Assembly (NCBI GenBank): GCA_002897655.1
Contig: BDTJ01000018.1
Location: 1 to 48,275, forward strand
Reading direction: 5' to 3'
Length of the DNA stretch: 48,275 nt
Origin: an archaeon BMS3Abin17
Lineage (GTDB): Archaea; Nanobdellota; Nanobdellia; Pacearchaeales; GW2011-AR1
Part shown: in pieces, positions 17,014-26,922 of the stretch
Numbering within the stretch: the stretch's first letter is position 1
How the letters are laid out: every line of letters begins with the position of its first letter
The notes under the pieces: generated by a model
Seen by the model: only the letters and a program-made list of their open reading frames with translations
What the model was told of the DNA's origin: nothing
The model's database searches: none
Position numbers and translations under genes: made by a program

Positions 17014-17959
17014 TGTGCGCCCCATAGACATATGTCGTAAGCTAGAATAGCTTACTAAAATCAAAATAAACCTCTGCAGGAGTCTTTTTACTCAAACTTG
17101 TATGGGGTCTAAAGTGATTATATCTCATTCTAAACTCATTGTGGCACTTACAAAACTTTAGCTCTCTGGCTAAAGTCTGAAAGAATCTCTCAATCTTTCC
17201 TGTTGTTGTAGGGCTATGAATTACTGTTCTAATATGTTTAATACCTCTCTTCCTGCACCATCTATCAAACTTACTATGCTTACTTCTAAGTCCAAATGCA
17301 CTTCCATTATCAGTTAATATCTCTCTTGGTTTTCCATGAACTCTAATGAGTTCATCTAAAATTTGTGTTACAACTTTAGTTGTAACTCTATTCAAATCAA
17401 TTAACCCAACACAATATCTTGAGCAATCATCAATAACTGCAAAACAATATTTATCCTTAATCTTTTGATCACTAACATCCATTTGCCAAAGTGAATTACA
17501 ATGTTTCCTCTGCCAGCGAATATATTTTAATCTTTTTCTTCTTCGAGGATTTGGATTTGTTAGCTTATGTTTATTTAAGATTTTGTTTATTGTTGTGTGC
17601 CCCAAATTAACAAAATCAGCTATTTTATCTTCTCCCCCTCCTGTTTGATTTCTAATTGAGATAATTTTATTTTCATTATCCAAAGTAATCTTTTTGTGAA
17701 TCTTTTTTGGTCTTTTTGATTTATCCCTTAAATCCCATTCGGTTTTCCTTAACCTTTCATCCCATCTTTGAAGAGTTCTTGACGTAATCTCCTAATTGAA
17801 TTTTGCCTTCAATATTTTTCTACATTGATTGTAAGAATGGTGTTTGATTCTCAACTTGAAAAACTCTTTTCTTATCTCTTCTTTCTTCATAAAATTAGTT
17901 CAATTTCATCTGCGAACTAATTTTCGGTTCCCTATCGACATATGTCAGTAGGCTACACA
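17014..17959 (-). mobile_element. IS element with rve/DDE transposase and imperfect TIRs
   Basis: Ends TGTGCGCCCCATAGACATATGTCG and (rc) TGTGTAGCCTACTGACATATGTCG. Confidence 0.75.
17042..17890 (-). pseudogene. IS481/rve-like DDE transposase with in-frame TAG at codon 33
   Basis: MKKEEIRKEFFKLRIKHHSYNQCRKILKAKFN*EITSRTLQRWDERLRKTEWDLRDKSKRPKKIHKKITLDNENK...; DDE motifs QMDVSD, TDNGSAFG, GKIERFF. Confidence 0.8.
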
Positions 17960-17996
17960 CGTGGTAAAAAACCCCAGATGTTCCAAGGAGTGCGAA

Positions 17997-18068
17997 CGCC
18001 CCAACCGGGAGTCGAACCCGGGTTGCATCCGCGACAGGGATGCGTCATAGCCGTTAGACCATTGAGGC
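17997..18068 (-). tRNA. tRNA-Asp (GTC)
   Basis: GCCTCAATGGTCTAACGGCTATGACGCATCCCTGTCGCGGATGCAACCCGGGTTCGACTCCCGGTTGGGGCG: acceptor GCCTCAA/TTGGGGC, anticodon loop CTGTCGC, T-arm CGGGTTCGACTCCCG. Confidence 0.93.
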
Positions 18069-18123
18069 ATACTTCATTCTATTAAAATCAGTTTTTAAAG
18101 GTTTTTATAAAGAAAAATAAAAA

Positions 18124-18381
18124 TTAAAGTAATCTATTATACAACCATACGAAAACATATCCACCAACAAACCCATCTATGAAGCCATATATTGCTCCTA
18201 AGATTGTTCCTGTCAATGTTGTGCTATATCCAAAATAAAACGCTGCAATCATACTTACAACTTCCTGTCCTGTTCCCACAGCAATTACCCACAACGAAAA
18301 AAATATCATTGATACAGCGCAGAGGATACCAATAGAAAGTCCTGCAGCTTTTGGATTTAAACCTTGTTTTGCCATATTCAC
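18124..18381 (-). CDS. Small membrane protein
   Basis: 85 aa, glycine-rich TM segments. Confidence 0.6.
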   Translation of the reverse strand: MNMAKQGLNPKAAGLSIGILCAVSMIFFSLWVIAVGTGQEVVSMIAAFYFGYSTTLTGTILGAIYGFIDGFVGGYVFVWLYNRLL

Positions 18382-18394
18382 CTCCTTTTATTTT

Positions 18395-18673
18395 TTATTT
18401 AAGATAATTAATGTAAACTATAACACCATCAACTATTAATCCTAAAACACCGATTATTAATAAAACTATTGTTATCCAGGCGTTGTCCGGAATGGATTTT
18501 TTTACACATAAAATTTTCTAATTTTTTAAAATTTACACAGGGAATTTTTAAACTCCGGACAACGCCGTTATCCACTTCCTTGGTTTTTTATTGGTTTTCA
18601 ACATCCATATAGCAAATATTATTATAAAAAGAAAAGCCATAGCACCAAATATATCAAAAAATTCTGCTCTCAT
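18395..18673 (-). pseudogene. 60-aa two-TM protein gene interrupted by an 88-bp MITE
   Basis: ATG overlaps serS TGA; removing the element plus one TSD copy gives MRAEFFDIFGAMAFLFIIIFAIWMLKTNKKPRKWITIVLLIIGVLGLIVDGVIVYINYLK*. Confidence 0.8.
18479..18566. mobile_element. 88-bp MITE: 13-bp perfect TIRs, 8-bp TSD
   Basis: GGCGTTGTCCGGA...TCCGGACAACGCC flanked by GTTATCCA (18471-18478 and 18567-18574). Confidence 0.9.
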
Positions 18674-19950
18674 TTTCTAACTTCTATCTTCTTCTTGCCC
18701 ATATATTTCTGCAGGGCCTTTGGAATATTTATGCTTCCGTCTTTTTGCTGGTTGTTCTCCATTATGGCAACCATTATCCGTGAAGTCGCGAGTGCAGTGT
18801 TGTTCAGGGTATGCAGAACTCTTCTATTTCCATGCTTGTCAACAACTCTTGTATTCAGGTTTCTTGCCTGATAATCTGTGCAGTTTGAAAGAGATATTAT
18901 CTCCCCATAAGCTTTTGTTGTTGGTCTGTATACATCTATATCAGCACTCCTGTATTTCCAGTCAGCTAAATCTCCTGAGCAAATTTCAAGAATTCTGTAA
19001 GGAAGTTCCAACTTTTTCAGGATTTCTTCAGAATTCTTAAGTAACTCATCATAAAGATTTTCAGAATCTTCTGGCTTGCAGAAAATAAACTGCTCAACCT
19101 TGTTAAACTGGTGTGTCCTCCATAAGCCTTTTTCATTTATCCCATGACTCCCAATTTCTTTTCTAAAGCACATTGAATAAGAAAAATACTTTTTGGGCAA
19201 TTCTGACTCCTTAAGCGTATCTCCTGAATGCATTGCCAATAGAGACTGCTCAGCTGTTCCAATTAAATTTAAATCCTCTCCTTTGATTGAATAAACAGAA
19301 TCCTCAATTGCTTTTTTGTCCATAGAAGCGTATATTGTTTTTTCATTCAGCATTAACGGAGGCTCAATATACTCATAACCCTTGCCCTTCATAAAATCAA
19401 CTGCAAATCTTATCAGTGCCTGATTAAGCAAAGCTAAATCTCCCTTAAGATAGTAAAATCCTTTTCCAGAAACTTTTGCAGAAGCATCAAAATCAACCAC
19501 ACCAAGTTTCTCTGCAAGTTCAACATGATTCTTGACTTTAAAACTAAACTTGGGTATCTTGCCTGATTTTTTAATCTCCTTATTATCCTTTTCATCTTTT
19601 CCAATTGGAACTTTTTTAGACATTATATTTGGAATCTGCAGCATTATTTCTGTAATTTGTTTTTGCAGATTGTCTGTTTTTGCGTGTATTTTCTCAATCT
19701 TCCCGGGAATCTCTTTGGCTTTTTTTATCTCTTTTTTTGCGTCTTTTTTTGCTTTTTTCAAATCATTAATTTTTTTAGAAATCTTGTTTCTTTCACTTCT
19801 TAAACCATCTTCCTGATATTTCAGCTTTCTCCATTCATCATCTAATTTCCTTACCTTATCAACTAATGCAAGTTTATTGTTTTGATTTTTCCTCTTTATA
19901 TTATCCTTAACCAGTTTTGGATTTTCCCTGATAAGCTTTATGTCAATCAT
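18670..19950 (-). CDS. serS: Seryl-tRNA synthetase
   Basis: GTAEQSLLAMHSGDTL, CFRKEIGSHG..GLWRTHQFNKVEQF, NCTDYQARNLNTRV, LNNTALATSR. Confidence 0.96.
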   Translation of the reverse strand: MIDIKLIRENPKLVKDNIKRKNQNNKLALVDKVRKLDDEWRKLKYQEDGLRSERNKISKKINDLKKAKKDAKKEIKKAKEIPGKIEKIHAKTDNLQKQITEIMLQIPNIMSKKVPIGKDEKDNKEIKKSGKIPKFSFKVKNHVELAEKLGVVDFDASAKVSGKGFYYLKGDLALLNQALIRFAVDFMKGKGYEYIEPPLMLNEKTIYASMDKKAIEDSVYSIKGEDLNLIGTAEQSLLAMHSGDTLKESELPKKYFSYSMCFRKEIGSHGINEKGLWRTHQFNKVEQFIFCKPEDSENLYDELLKNSEEILKKLELPYRILEICSGDLADWKYRSADIDVYRPTTKAYGEIISLSNCTDYQARNLNTRVVDKHGNRRVLHTLNNTALATSRIMVAIMENNQQKDGSINIPKALQKYMGKKKIEVRK

Positions 19951-20021
19951 ATCTTAAAGAAAGAAAAAGTATATTTAAAGCTTCTGAAAACCTTTAAAAA
20001 CAATAATCACTAAATTAATTT

Positions 20022-20726
20022 ATGGAAGGGGTGATTAATCAAACAGCCAGCACAGTAGTTGGCTATTATAATAATTTTATTGGGTTTTTACCTCCTTATG
20101 TTGGAGAGTTCTTTAATTTTCTTATACTTGTATTATTGGTTGTAGTCTATGCCGTCTTTATCTGGAAGTTTTACAAATTTGTCTCCAAAAAAAATATTAT
20201 TGGATTAAATCTAAATCAGTATAATCGATATGAGCATCCTTTGGGTGCAAAACTTATGGCAGGAGCATTTTACCTGATTGAATATATAATAATCTTACCT
20301 TTCTTGATTTTCTTTTGGTTTGCAGTCTTTACCCTCTTGTTAATAATCTTATCACAAGCCCAGGAAATCTCCCAGATACTTGTTGTTTCTGCAGTGATTA
20401 TTGCAGCAATAAGAATGACTGCTTATTATAAAGAAGGTCTATCGCAAGATATTGCAAAAATGCTTCCTTTAACTCTTCTAGCTGTTACTGTATTAAACCC
20501 TAATTTTTATAATGAATCACAATATTTTGAAAGAGTAATCAGCCACCTGGTTCAAATACCTGATTTCTTTATGCAGATAATAAGTTATCTTATATTCATC
20601 GTTTCATTGGAAATGGTTTTAAGATTTTTTGATTTTATTATCTCATTATTTGGGTTAGATGAGGAAGAGCAAATTGAAGAGATGAAAAAAAAGAGCAAAG
20701 TAATAGTTGATGAAGACGAAAAATAA
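20022..20726 (+). CDS. Multi-TM hypothetical protein
   Basis: 234 aa, about five TM segments. Confidence 0.6.
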   Translation: MEGVINQTASTVVGYYNNFIGFLPPYVGEFFNFLILVLLVVVYAVFIWKFYKFVSKKNIIGLNLNQYNRYEHPLGAKLMAGAFYLIEYIIILPFLIFFWFAVFTLLLIILSQAQEISQILVVSAVIIAAIRMTAYYKEGLSQDIAKMLPLTLLAVTVLNPNFYNESQYFERVISHLVQIPDFFMQIISYLIFIVSLEMVLRFFDFIISLFGLDEEEQIEEMKKKSKVIVDEDEK

Positions 20727-20727
20727 A

Positions 20728-22449
20728 TTAATTCTTTTCAACTTGGGGATGTTCTTGCCCCTTTTTCAGAATATTAAAAAGCATTTTCATGTGCTTCTGC
20801 TTTTCTTCTTGATATCCTTTTAGGCTTGTTTTCTCTTCTCTAATCATTTTTGCAACATACTCTCCTCCTAAAAAATGAGGTGTTAAAACATAGCTTGCAC
20901 CCTTTTTGTAGAGATTAAGGGCGTCTTTTATCTGATGAGCCCTTACAATAATGATTGCATCCTTGTTTACAACCCTTATTGTTTCTATCAAAAGGAAGTT
21001 TACATCAAAATCTGGAATTGTTGAAACAGCAAGCTGTATTTTATCCAAAGGCAAGGTCCTCAAGAGTTCCAAATCATCAAGATCCCCATAGATACAAGGG
21101 ATTTTAAACTTATTCAGATTAACTATTGTATCTGGATTATAATCCACAACAAGATAATTCTTCTTTATTTTTTTAAGAGAGTTCAGGATGCTGAATCCAA
21201 TTCTGTTGTAACCAAATAATATTGCATCGTATTGTTTTTTTATCCTCCTCCCTTTTTTTATGTTCTTTTTCTCAAAAAAAGAGATAAACCCAGACACTTT
21301 ATCATAAAAACTTCTTGAGAAGATTATCATATAAGTAGATAAAATTATTGTAAGCACCAGAGTTAAGGCAAGTGTAGAAACAACCTCTCCTGTTAAGTGC
21401 CCCATTGTAAAACCAAGAGCTAAAACAATCAAAGAAAACTCTGAAATCTGCGCAAGAGTTGTTCCGACAAGGAAATTACTCCTCTTTGTATAGCCAAACA
21501 TTGCCATTAATCCCATCAGAATTATTGGTTTTAAAATCAAGGCAATTAAAGAGAGAATTATTGCATTAAGAAAAATAGAGCTAATATTTAGTATTTGAAT
21601 ATTTAAACCCAAAATTATAAAGAAAATAATCAGAAAAAAATCCCTTAAAGGCCTTATCTTGGAACTTATTTCTGTGCTATAAGGGGATATAGACAAGACA
21701 ATTCCTGCAACTAATGCCCCAATCTCAATTGAGAATCCTAAAAAACTAAACAATGCAGCAATTACAAAACACCAGCATATAGAGAATAAAAACAATAATT
21801 CCTGAGATCTTGCAATAACAATCATTGCCCTGTGAATCACAAAATATCCTATAAAAAACAAGATTAATATTAATCCCAACCCTCCTAATAATCCCCTAAG
21901 GGCAAAAGAGCCCAAACTTGCTCCATGAGACATTGTGGATATAAACATCAAGACACCAATAGCAACCAAATCCTGTATAATCAAGATACCTATTGATATC
22001 TTGCCATAAAGAGAGTCAAGCTGTCTTTTATCTGACAATAATTTCATGACAATAATAGTACTGCTAAACATCAGAGCAATACCCACATAAGAAGAAACAA
22101 TAACACTAAACCCTAGGATATAAAGTGAGATTAAAAAAGTCAGGACAAATGTCAAACCCATCTGCGCCAAACCAATCAGAAGAGAAGAAGTTCCTATTTC
22201 CTTGATTACCCTTGGATTCATGTGCAGTCCAACAATAAAAAGCAGAAATGCTATTCCAAAATGAGAGAATAAGGTGATTATTTCCTGAGAGTCAGCGATA
22301 TCAAGATACCCCAAACTAAGAATACTTGCAATAATCATTCCGGCAATAATATATCCAATAATAACTGGCTGTTTAAAAGACCTGACTACAAATGAAGCTA
22401 CAAATGCTATAAACAAAATAATTGCAAGCTGAATAAATACTGTCTCCAT
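20728..22449 (-). CDS. KefB-type CPA2 antiporter with TrkA-N/RCK domain
   Basis: Antiporter TM region plus YDAILFGYNRIGFSILNSLKK...VVDYNPDTIVNL..IPCIYGDLDD. Confidence 0.9.
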   Translation of the reverse strand: METVFIQLAIILFIAFVASFVVRSFKQPVIIGYIIAGMIIASILSLGYLDIADSQEIITLFSHFGIAFLLFIVGLHMNPRVIKEIGTSSLLIGLAQMGLTFVLTFLISLYILGFSVIVSSYVGIALMFSSTIIVMKLLSDKRQLDSLYGKISIGILIIQDLVAIGVLMFISTMSHGASLGSFALRGLLGGLGLILILFFIGYFVIHRAMIVIARSQELLFLFSICWCFVIAALFSFLGFSIEIGALVAGIVLSISPYSTEISSKIRPLRDFFLIIFFIILGLNIQILNISSIFLNAIILSLIALILKPIILMGLMAMFGYTKRSNFLVGTTLAQISEFSLIVLALGFTMGHLTGEVVSTLALTLVLTIILSTYMIIFSRSFYDKVSGFISFFEKKNIKKGRRIKKQYDAILFGYNRIGFSILNSLKKIKKNYLVVDYNPDTIVNLNKFKIPCIYGDLDDLELLRTLPLDKIQLAVSTIPDFDVNFLLIETIRVVNKDAIIIVRAHQIKDALNLYKKGASYVLTPHFLGGEYVAKMIREEKTSLKGYQEEKQKHMKMLFNILKKGQEHPQVEKN

Positions 22450-22578
22450 TTTTCCTCTTTTATATAGTAAAATAAAGAGTCTTAGTATAAAAAACTTTTT
22501 ATTAATATTAAAGCTAATAGTTAATAGCTAAAAAAGAGCTATAACAACATTTTTAAACAAAATTTTGATAAGAATATC

Positions 22579-22887
22579 ATGCCAAAGGTAAGAATAAAAC
22601 TAAACAGCACAGATATTGAAATGCTTAATAATATTTGCAATTCTATTAGAGACATAGCCAAAAAATCAGGAATAACAATAAGCGGACCTGTTCCCTTGCC
22701 AACAAAAAAATTAAAGGTTACTACAAGAAAATCTCCCTGTGGAGACGGGACAGCAACATTTGACAGATTTGAGATGAGAATTCACAAAAGGCTTATTGAT
22801 CTGCCTGCAAATGAAAAAGTTCTTCATCACATCATGAAGATGAGAATCCCAAAGAACGTAAACATAAAAATAGAGATGAAGGATTAA
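22579..22887 (+). CDS. rps10: 30S ribosomal protein S10
   Basis: VRIKLNSTDIEMLNNICNSIRDIAKKSGITISGPVPLPTKKLKVTTRKSPCGDGTATFDRFEMRIHKRLIDL. Confidence 0.95.
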   Translation: MPKVRIKLNSTDIEMLNNICNSIRDIAKKSGITISGPVPLPTKKLKVTTRKSPCGDGTATFDRFEMRIHKRLIDLPANEKVLHHIMKMRIPKNVNIKIEMKD

Positions 22888-22945
22888 TTCTAATTATATA
22901 TTTTTAACAATATATTTATTTATAAAGTAAAAAAGATAAAATATT

Positions 22946-24091
22946 ATGATGGTGATGGATATTCAATTAATTGGTTCTACAAACAACATAAAAGATAAAG
23001 AAGAAATGAAAAGATTCTCGTATAATTGTGGAAGAATCTGCTATACTGAAAAAGATTTTGAAGAACTCAAAGAAGAAATAACAAATGAAAAATTAATGAA
23101 TGGTATGATTAAATCAGGCCATCACAGCATATTTGAACATATTTCTCTAGGATTTTATATGATGGGAATCTCAAAAGCTCTTGCAATGGTTTTCAACAAT
23201 GAAAAACAATATGCAACATCAGAAAAATCTGCAAGATACACTAAAATGGCAGATATTGAACCTGTTCAAAATGAGAAATATGAAAAATGGATGGAGTTAC
23301 TAATTCCAGAAATAGACAAAGTATATCCAAGTATGGGGGATGAAAAAAAGAGAAATGTGGCTATAGGGAAATTAGCAAAAGAAAATGCAAGATATATGAC
23401 AAGTGTATTCACTCCGACAAAAATGGCTCACACAGTAAATTTAAGACAGCTTAATTTCACACTTGATGAGTTTGATAAATATAATGAGGAAAATAAAAAT
23501 AGTAAAGACCTTTTCAAAAGAAGATTAGCAGATGATATGGAAGAGTTTATCTCGCAAACAGAAAAATTTAAAATAAAGGGATTAGAAAATCAAACAGATA
23601 GGGGTCTTTCATTATTTAACAAGAGAAATGTTGAGATACATTTTGGAGATGTCTATTCCACAATATACCTTATGTCTTTTGCAGGATTAGCCCAAGCACA
23701 CAGGCACAGAACAATCAACTACAATATCTCAAAGGGGCTTGAATTAGATGCTCCCAAGGGATTTTTTATTCCAGATATAGTTCCAACACAATTAAGAAAT
23801 GAATGGGTAAATGATTTGTATGAAACTGCAGAGAGTGATTATCCCCAAGCACAATTATTAGAAGTAAATGAAAGGGGAATAATTGAAGACTTTCGTTCTA
23901 AAGCATTTTTAAGAATGTGTGGACATGCTCAATGGGAAATAATGAAGAATACACTTAATACTGCTAAAGAATATGAACAATTCCAAAAAGAATATGGGGA
24001 AAATTCACTTAAACCAAAATGTGAGCAAGGTATAAAGTGCCCAAGTCCGTGTATATGGACTGGCAAAAAAGCACTTGAAAGGATAGTATAG
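22946..24091 (+). CDS. thyX: FAD-dependent thymidylate synthase-like protein, divergent/duplicated
   Basis: GHHSIFEHISLGFYMMGISKA, SEKSARYT, then second-half AQAHRHRTINYNISKG. Confidence 0.8.
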   Translation: MMVMDIQLIGSTNNIKDKEEMKRFSYNCGRICYTEKDFEELKEEITNEKLMNGMIKSGHHSIFEHISLGFYMMGISKALAMVFNNEKQYATSEKSARYTKMADIEPVQNEKYEKWMELLIPEIDKVYPSMGDEKKRNVAIGKLAKENARYMTSVFTPTKMAHTVNLRQLNFTLDEFDKYNEENKNSKDLFKRRLADDMEEFISQTEKFKIKGLENQTDRGLSLFNKRNVEIHFGDVYSTIYLMSFAGLAQAHRHRTINYNISKGLELDAPKGFFIPDIVPTQLRNEWVNDLYETAESDYPQAQLLEVNERGIIEDFRSKAFLRMCGHAQWEIMKNTLNTAKEYEQFQKEYGENSLKPKCEQGIKCPSPCIWTGKKALERIV

Positions 24092-24104
24092 GAGTTATTC
24101 TAAA

Positions 24105-24824
24105 ATGAAAAGAGGTAAAATAATTGAGATAGAGGGGACTGATAGCTCTGGCAAAGAAACACAAAGCAAATTACTTCTTAAAAGACTCAAAGAACAAGGG
24201 ATTTCAATTGAAATGATGAGTTTTCCGCAATATAAAACCCCAACTGGAAGAATTGTCGGACAGTGCTATCTTGGCAAAGGCTTTGAAAAAATGGGGGGCT
24301 CATGGTTTGGAGATTCAGATTCCTTAGACCCTTTAATAGCATCATTATATTATGCAGGAGACAGAAAATATGCAATGCCTAAAATAGAGGATATCCTAAA
24401 TTCAGGAACAAATTTAATTTTTGACAGGTGGGTGGAATCAAATATGGGCCATCAGGGGGGGAAAGCAAAAAATCCCAAAGAAAGGATAAAAATAATAGAA
24501 TTCATCAATAAATTAGAATATGATTTATTAGAACTGCCAAAACCAGATCATATAACTTTTCTTTATATGCCTACAGAAGTTGCAATTAAACTCAGAGAAA
24601 AGAGAGATATTAAAAGAGCAGAAAAACCAGATGGGCATGAAAATAATATAGAACATTTGAAAAGAGCAGAACAAACATACTTGCAATTAGCAGAGAAGTA
24701 TAGATGGAATAAAATTGATTGTACCTTAGATGGAACAATAAAAACATTAAAATCAGAAGAAGATATTGGTGAAGAAGTATATAGAAGTGTAGAACAAAAG
24801 ATATTCAGCAAAATAATTCTATAA
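24105..24824 (+). CDS. tmk: Thymidylate kinase
   Basis: IEIEGTDSSGKETQSKLL P-loop; FDRWVESN; follows thyX. Confidence 0.9.
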   Translation: MKRGKIIEIEGTDSSGKETQSKLLLKRLKEQGISIEMMSFPQYKTPTGRIVGQCYLGKGFEKMGGSWFGDSDSLDPLIASLYYAGDRKYAMPKIEDILNSGTNLIFDRWVESNMGHQGGKAKNPKERIKIIEFINKLEYDLLELPKPDHITFLYMPTEVAIKLREKRDIKRAEKPDGHENNIEHLKRAEQTYLQLAEKYRWNKIDCTLDGTIKTLKSEEDIGEEVYRSVEQKIFSKIIL

Positions 24825-24962
24825 TTTTATCTTAGAATCAGGAACATCTTTTGAATGCACATCAAGTCTTCCGTCTCTTAAACAATCCCAGCACACATGA
24901 GCAGTTCCATCTTCATCTTTTACAATGCCTGTATCCTTGCATTTTGGACAGCTCTTATCCAT
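24819..24962 (-). CDS. 47-aa zinc-ribbon protein
   Basis: Not in ORF track; MDKSCPKCKDTGIVKDEDGTAHVCWDCLRDGRLDVHSKDVPDSKIKL*. Confidence 0.75.
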   Translation of the reverse strand: MDKSCPKCKDTGIVKDEDGTAHVCWDCLRDGRLDVHSKDVPDSKIKL

Positions 24963-25049
24963 AATAAAACTTATGAAGGAGAATATTTAAGTTTTAGTGT
25001 AATGAAGTTTTATCATCAAATTTATAAACAGATATCCTCTTTTTAAAGT

Positions 25050-25589
25050 ATGAAACTTGGTAAAATAACAATCTTTATAACCATCGCAATTTTAATTTTA
25101 GTAATAGGAGTAAAATATACCATGAATAATTCAACAAAAGTAGTGCTTAAGACAAATATGGGAGATATTCTCATAGAATTATATGAGGACATGCCAATTA
25201 CAACAGGTAATTTTGAAAAGCTTGTTAAAGACGGTTTTTATGATGGAGTAATATTTCACAGGGTTATTGATGGTTTCATGATTCAGGGGGGAGATCCTCA
25301 GGGAACAGGGATGGGTGGCCCAGGATACACAATAAAAGATGAATTCACGCATAAAGGCGGGAATAAAAACAACAGAGCCACAATCTCCATGGCAAATGCA
25401 GGTCCAGACACAGGAGGAAGCCAGTTTTTCATAAATTTAGCAGACAATAATTTCCTGGATAGCAAACATCCTGTATTTGGAGAGGTTATTGAAGGAATGG
25501 ATGTTGTTGACAAAATAGCAAAAGTGGAAAAAGACGCAAATGACAAACCTCTTGAAGATGTTACAATAATAAAGGCAGAGGTTATTTAA
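25050..25589 (+). CDS. Membrane-anchored cyclophilin-type peptidyl-prolyl isomerase
   Basis: N-terminal TM; VIFHRVIDGFMIQGGDPQGTGMGGPGY, ANAGPDTGGSQFFI, HPVFGEVIEGMDVVDKI. Confidence 0.95.
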   Translation: MKLGKITIFITIAILILVIGVKYTMNNSTKVVLKTNMGDILIELYEDMPITTGNFEKLVKDGFYDGVIFHRVIDGFMIQGGDPQGTGMGGPGYTIKDEFTHKGGNKNNRATISMANAGPDTGGSQFFINLADNNFLDSKHPVFGEVIEGMDVVDKIAKVEKDANDKPLEDVTIIKAEVI

Positions 25590-25698
25590 TATTTCTTAGA
25601 CTAAACATAGCCAAGTTGCATTACACTACCTCTGTTTTACATCTTCACTACAAACATAACCCTTAACGGATTTCATGAAAAATACTTTAAATAGATTA

Positions 25699-25977
25699 TT
25701 ATCCTGTAATATCCTCGGAATCTTTTTCTGGTTTAGGAGGGGTTAAAACATCATAAAAGTTTTCTGGGATTACTGCCTGTTTTTCTAAAAAAATTCTTTT
25801 TCTTTGTGAAGGAATATCTTCTTTAGGTATTTGCTCTGAATCATAAATATTATTAGAATTAGCTCTTATGATTGGTCTTTCTATCTCAAGATTATAGCCA
25901 AAAGCTAAAGAAGTTGGATAGAGAATCACTGCGCTAAATACCAATCCCCTTAAAATTCTTTTAATCATAAAATACAC
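25699..25977 (-). CDS. Small secreted/anchored hypothetical protein
   Basis: 92 aa with signal-like N-terminus. Confidence 0.45.
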   Translation of the reverse strand: MYFMIKRILRGLVFSAVILYPTSLAFGYNLEIERPIIRANSNNIYDSEQIPKEDIPSQRKRIFLEKQAVIPENFYDVLTPPKPEKDSEDITG

Positions 25978-26114
25978 TTATTTTGGTTATTTAAAAATAT
26001 TGTCTAAAAACCCAAAAAACTTATAAAACCCCTTTTCTAATTACTAAAATGGAAAAAGACACAAAAATCTCTTAAAAGATTTTTAGCCTTTTTCATGTAA
26101 AAAATGGAGACAAC

Positions 26115-26417
26115 ATGGAAAAAGACATTGGAAAAATAAACAAAGGAGAATTTCAAGGAACTGTTACTGAAATTGTTATTGGAGTAAGAGAATACAATGG
26201 AAGAGTAGGTGTAGATATAAGAGAATTTGTTGAGAGTGAAAAATACACAGGACCAACAAAAAAAGGGTTAAGAATTCCAGCAGAAAGTTTTCAAAAGTTT
26301 AAGGAAATGATTAACTCTATAACAGATGAAGACTTGAAAGAAGAAGCTCAGCCTGAAGACGCAGGTGAAAAAGAAAAAGCTTCTGAACCAGGTCAAGAAA
26401 CTCTTCCTGACTACTGA
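26115..26417 (+). CDS. PC4/p15-like ssDNA-binding coactivator-domain protein
   Basis: GRVGVDIREFVESEKYTGPTKKGLRIPAESFQKFKEMI. Confidence 0.65.
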   Translation: MEKDIGKINKGEFQGTVTEIVIGVREYNGRVGVDIREFVESEKYTGPTKKGLRIPAESFQKFKEMINSITDEDLKEEAQPEDAGEKEKASEPGQETLPDY

Positions 26418-26538
26418 AACCAGTTACATCAAAACCTTTAAAAGAATTCTTTTGTAGATATTATAAAATGAAAATAGGAAATTTTCAAATAATTAAATAC
26501 TCACGCGATACTGTGTCACAGTACCTTATTTAAATAAA

Positions 26539-26922
26539 ATGAAATACAAAACAATACTGATTATATTTATAATCGCATTCATAAGTTCAACTTTGTTGGC
26601 ATTCAAGGCTCCTTGTGATGCACAGAATACATGCGAAGCAATTCAAGAGATACCTCATAGTTTTGTCGGAGGAATAAATAATGGTTATTTGGGAATGGCT
26701 ATATTTTTATTCATGTCTCTTATTACTTTCTCCCATATAAAAAATCCAAGAAGAAGAAAAAAAGCAATAATTCATGTTGGATTAATTATTGGCTCAGTAA
26801 TAGCATTATATTTTCTCTATCTTCAGCAGTTTGTCTTTAATGCATATTGCAAGTATTGCGTGGTCATTGATTTGGGTGTATTAATTGCTCTTGTAATTGC
26901 AATATTTACCTGGAAGAAATAA
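26539..26922 (+). CDS. VKOR-family membrane oxidoreductase
   Basis: 4-TM, CDAQNTC ... AYCKYCVVIDLGV. Confidence 0.75.
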   Translation: MKYKTILIIFIIAFISSTLLAFKAPCDAQNTCEAIQEIPHSFVGGINNGYLGMAIFLFMSLITFSHIKNPRRRKKAIIHVGLIIGSVIALYFLYLQQFVFNAYCKYCVVIDLGVLIALVIAIFTWKK

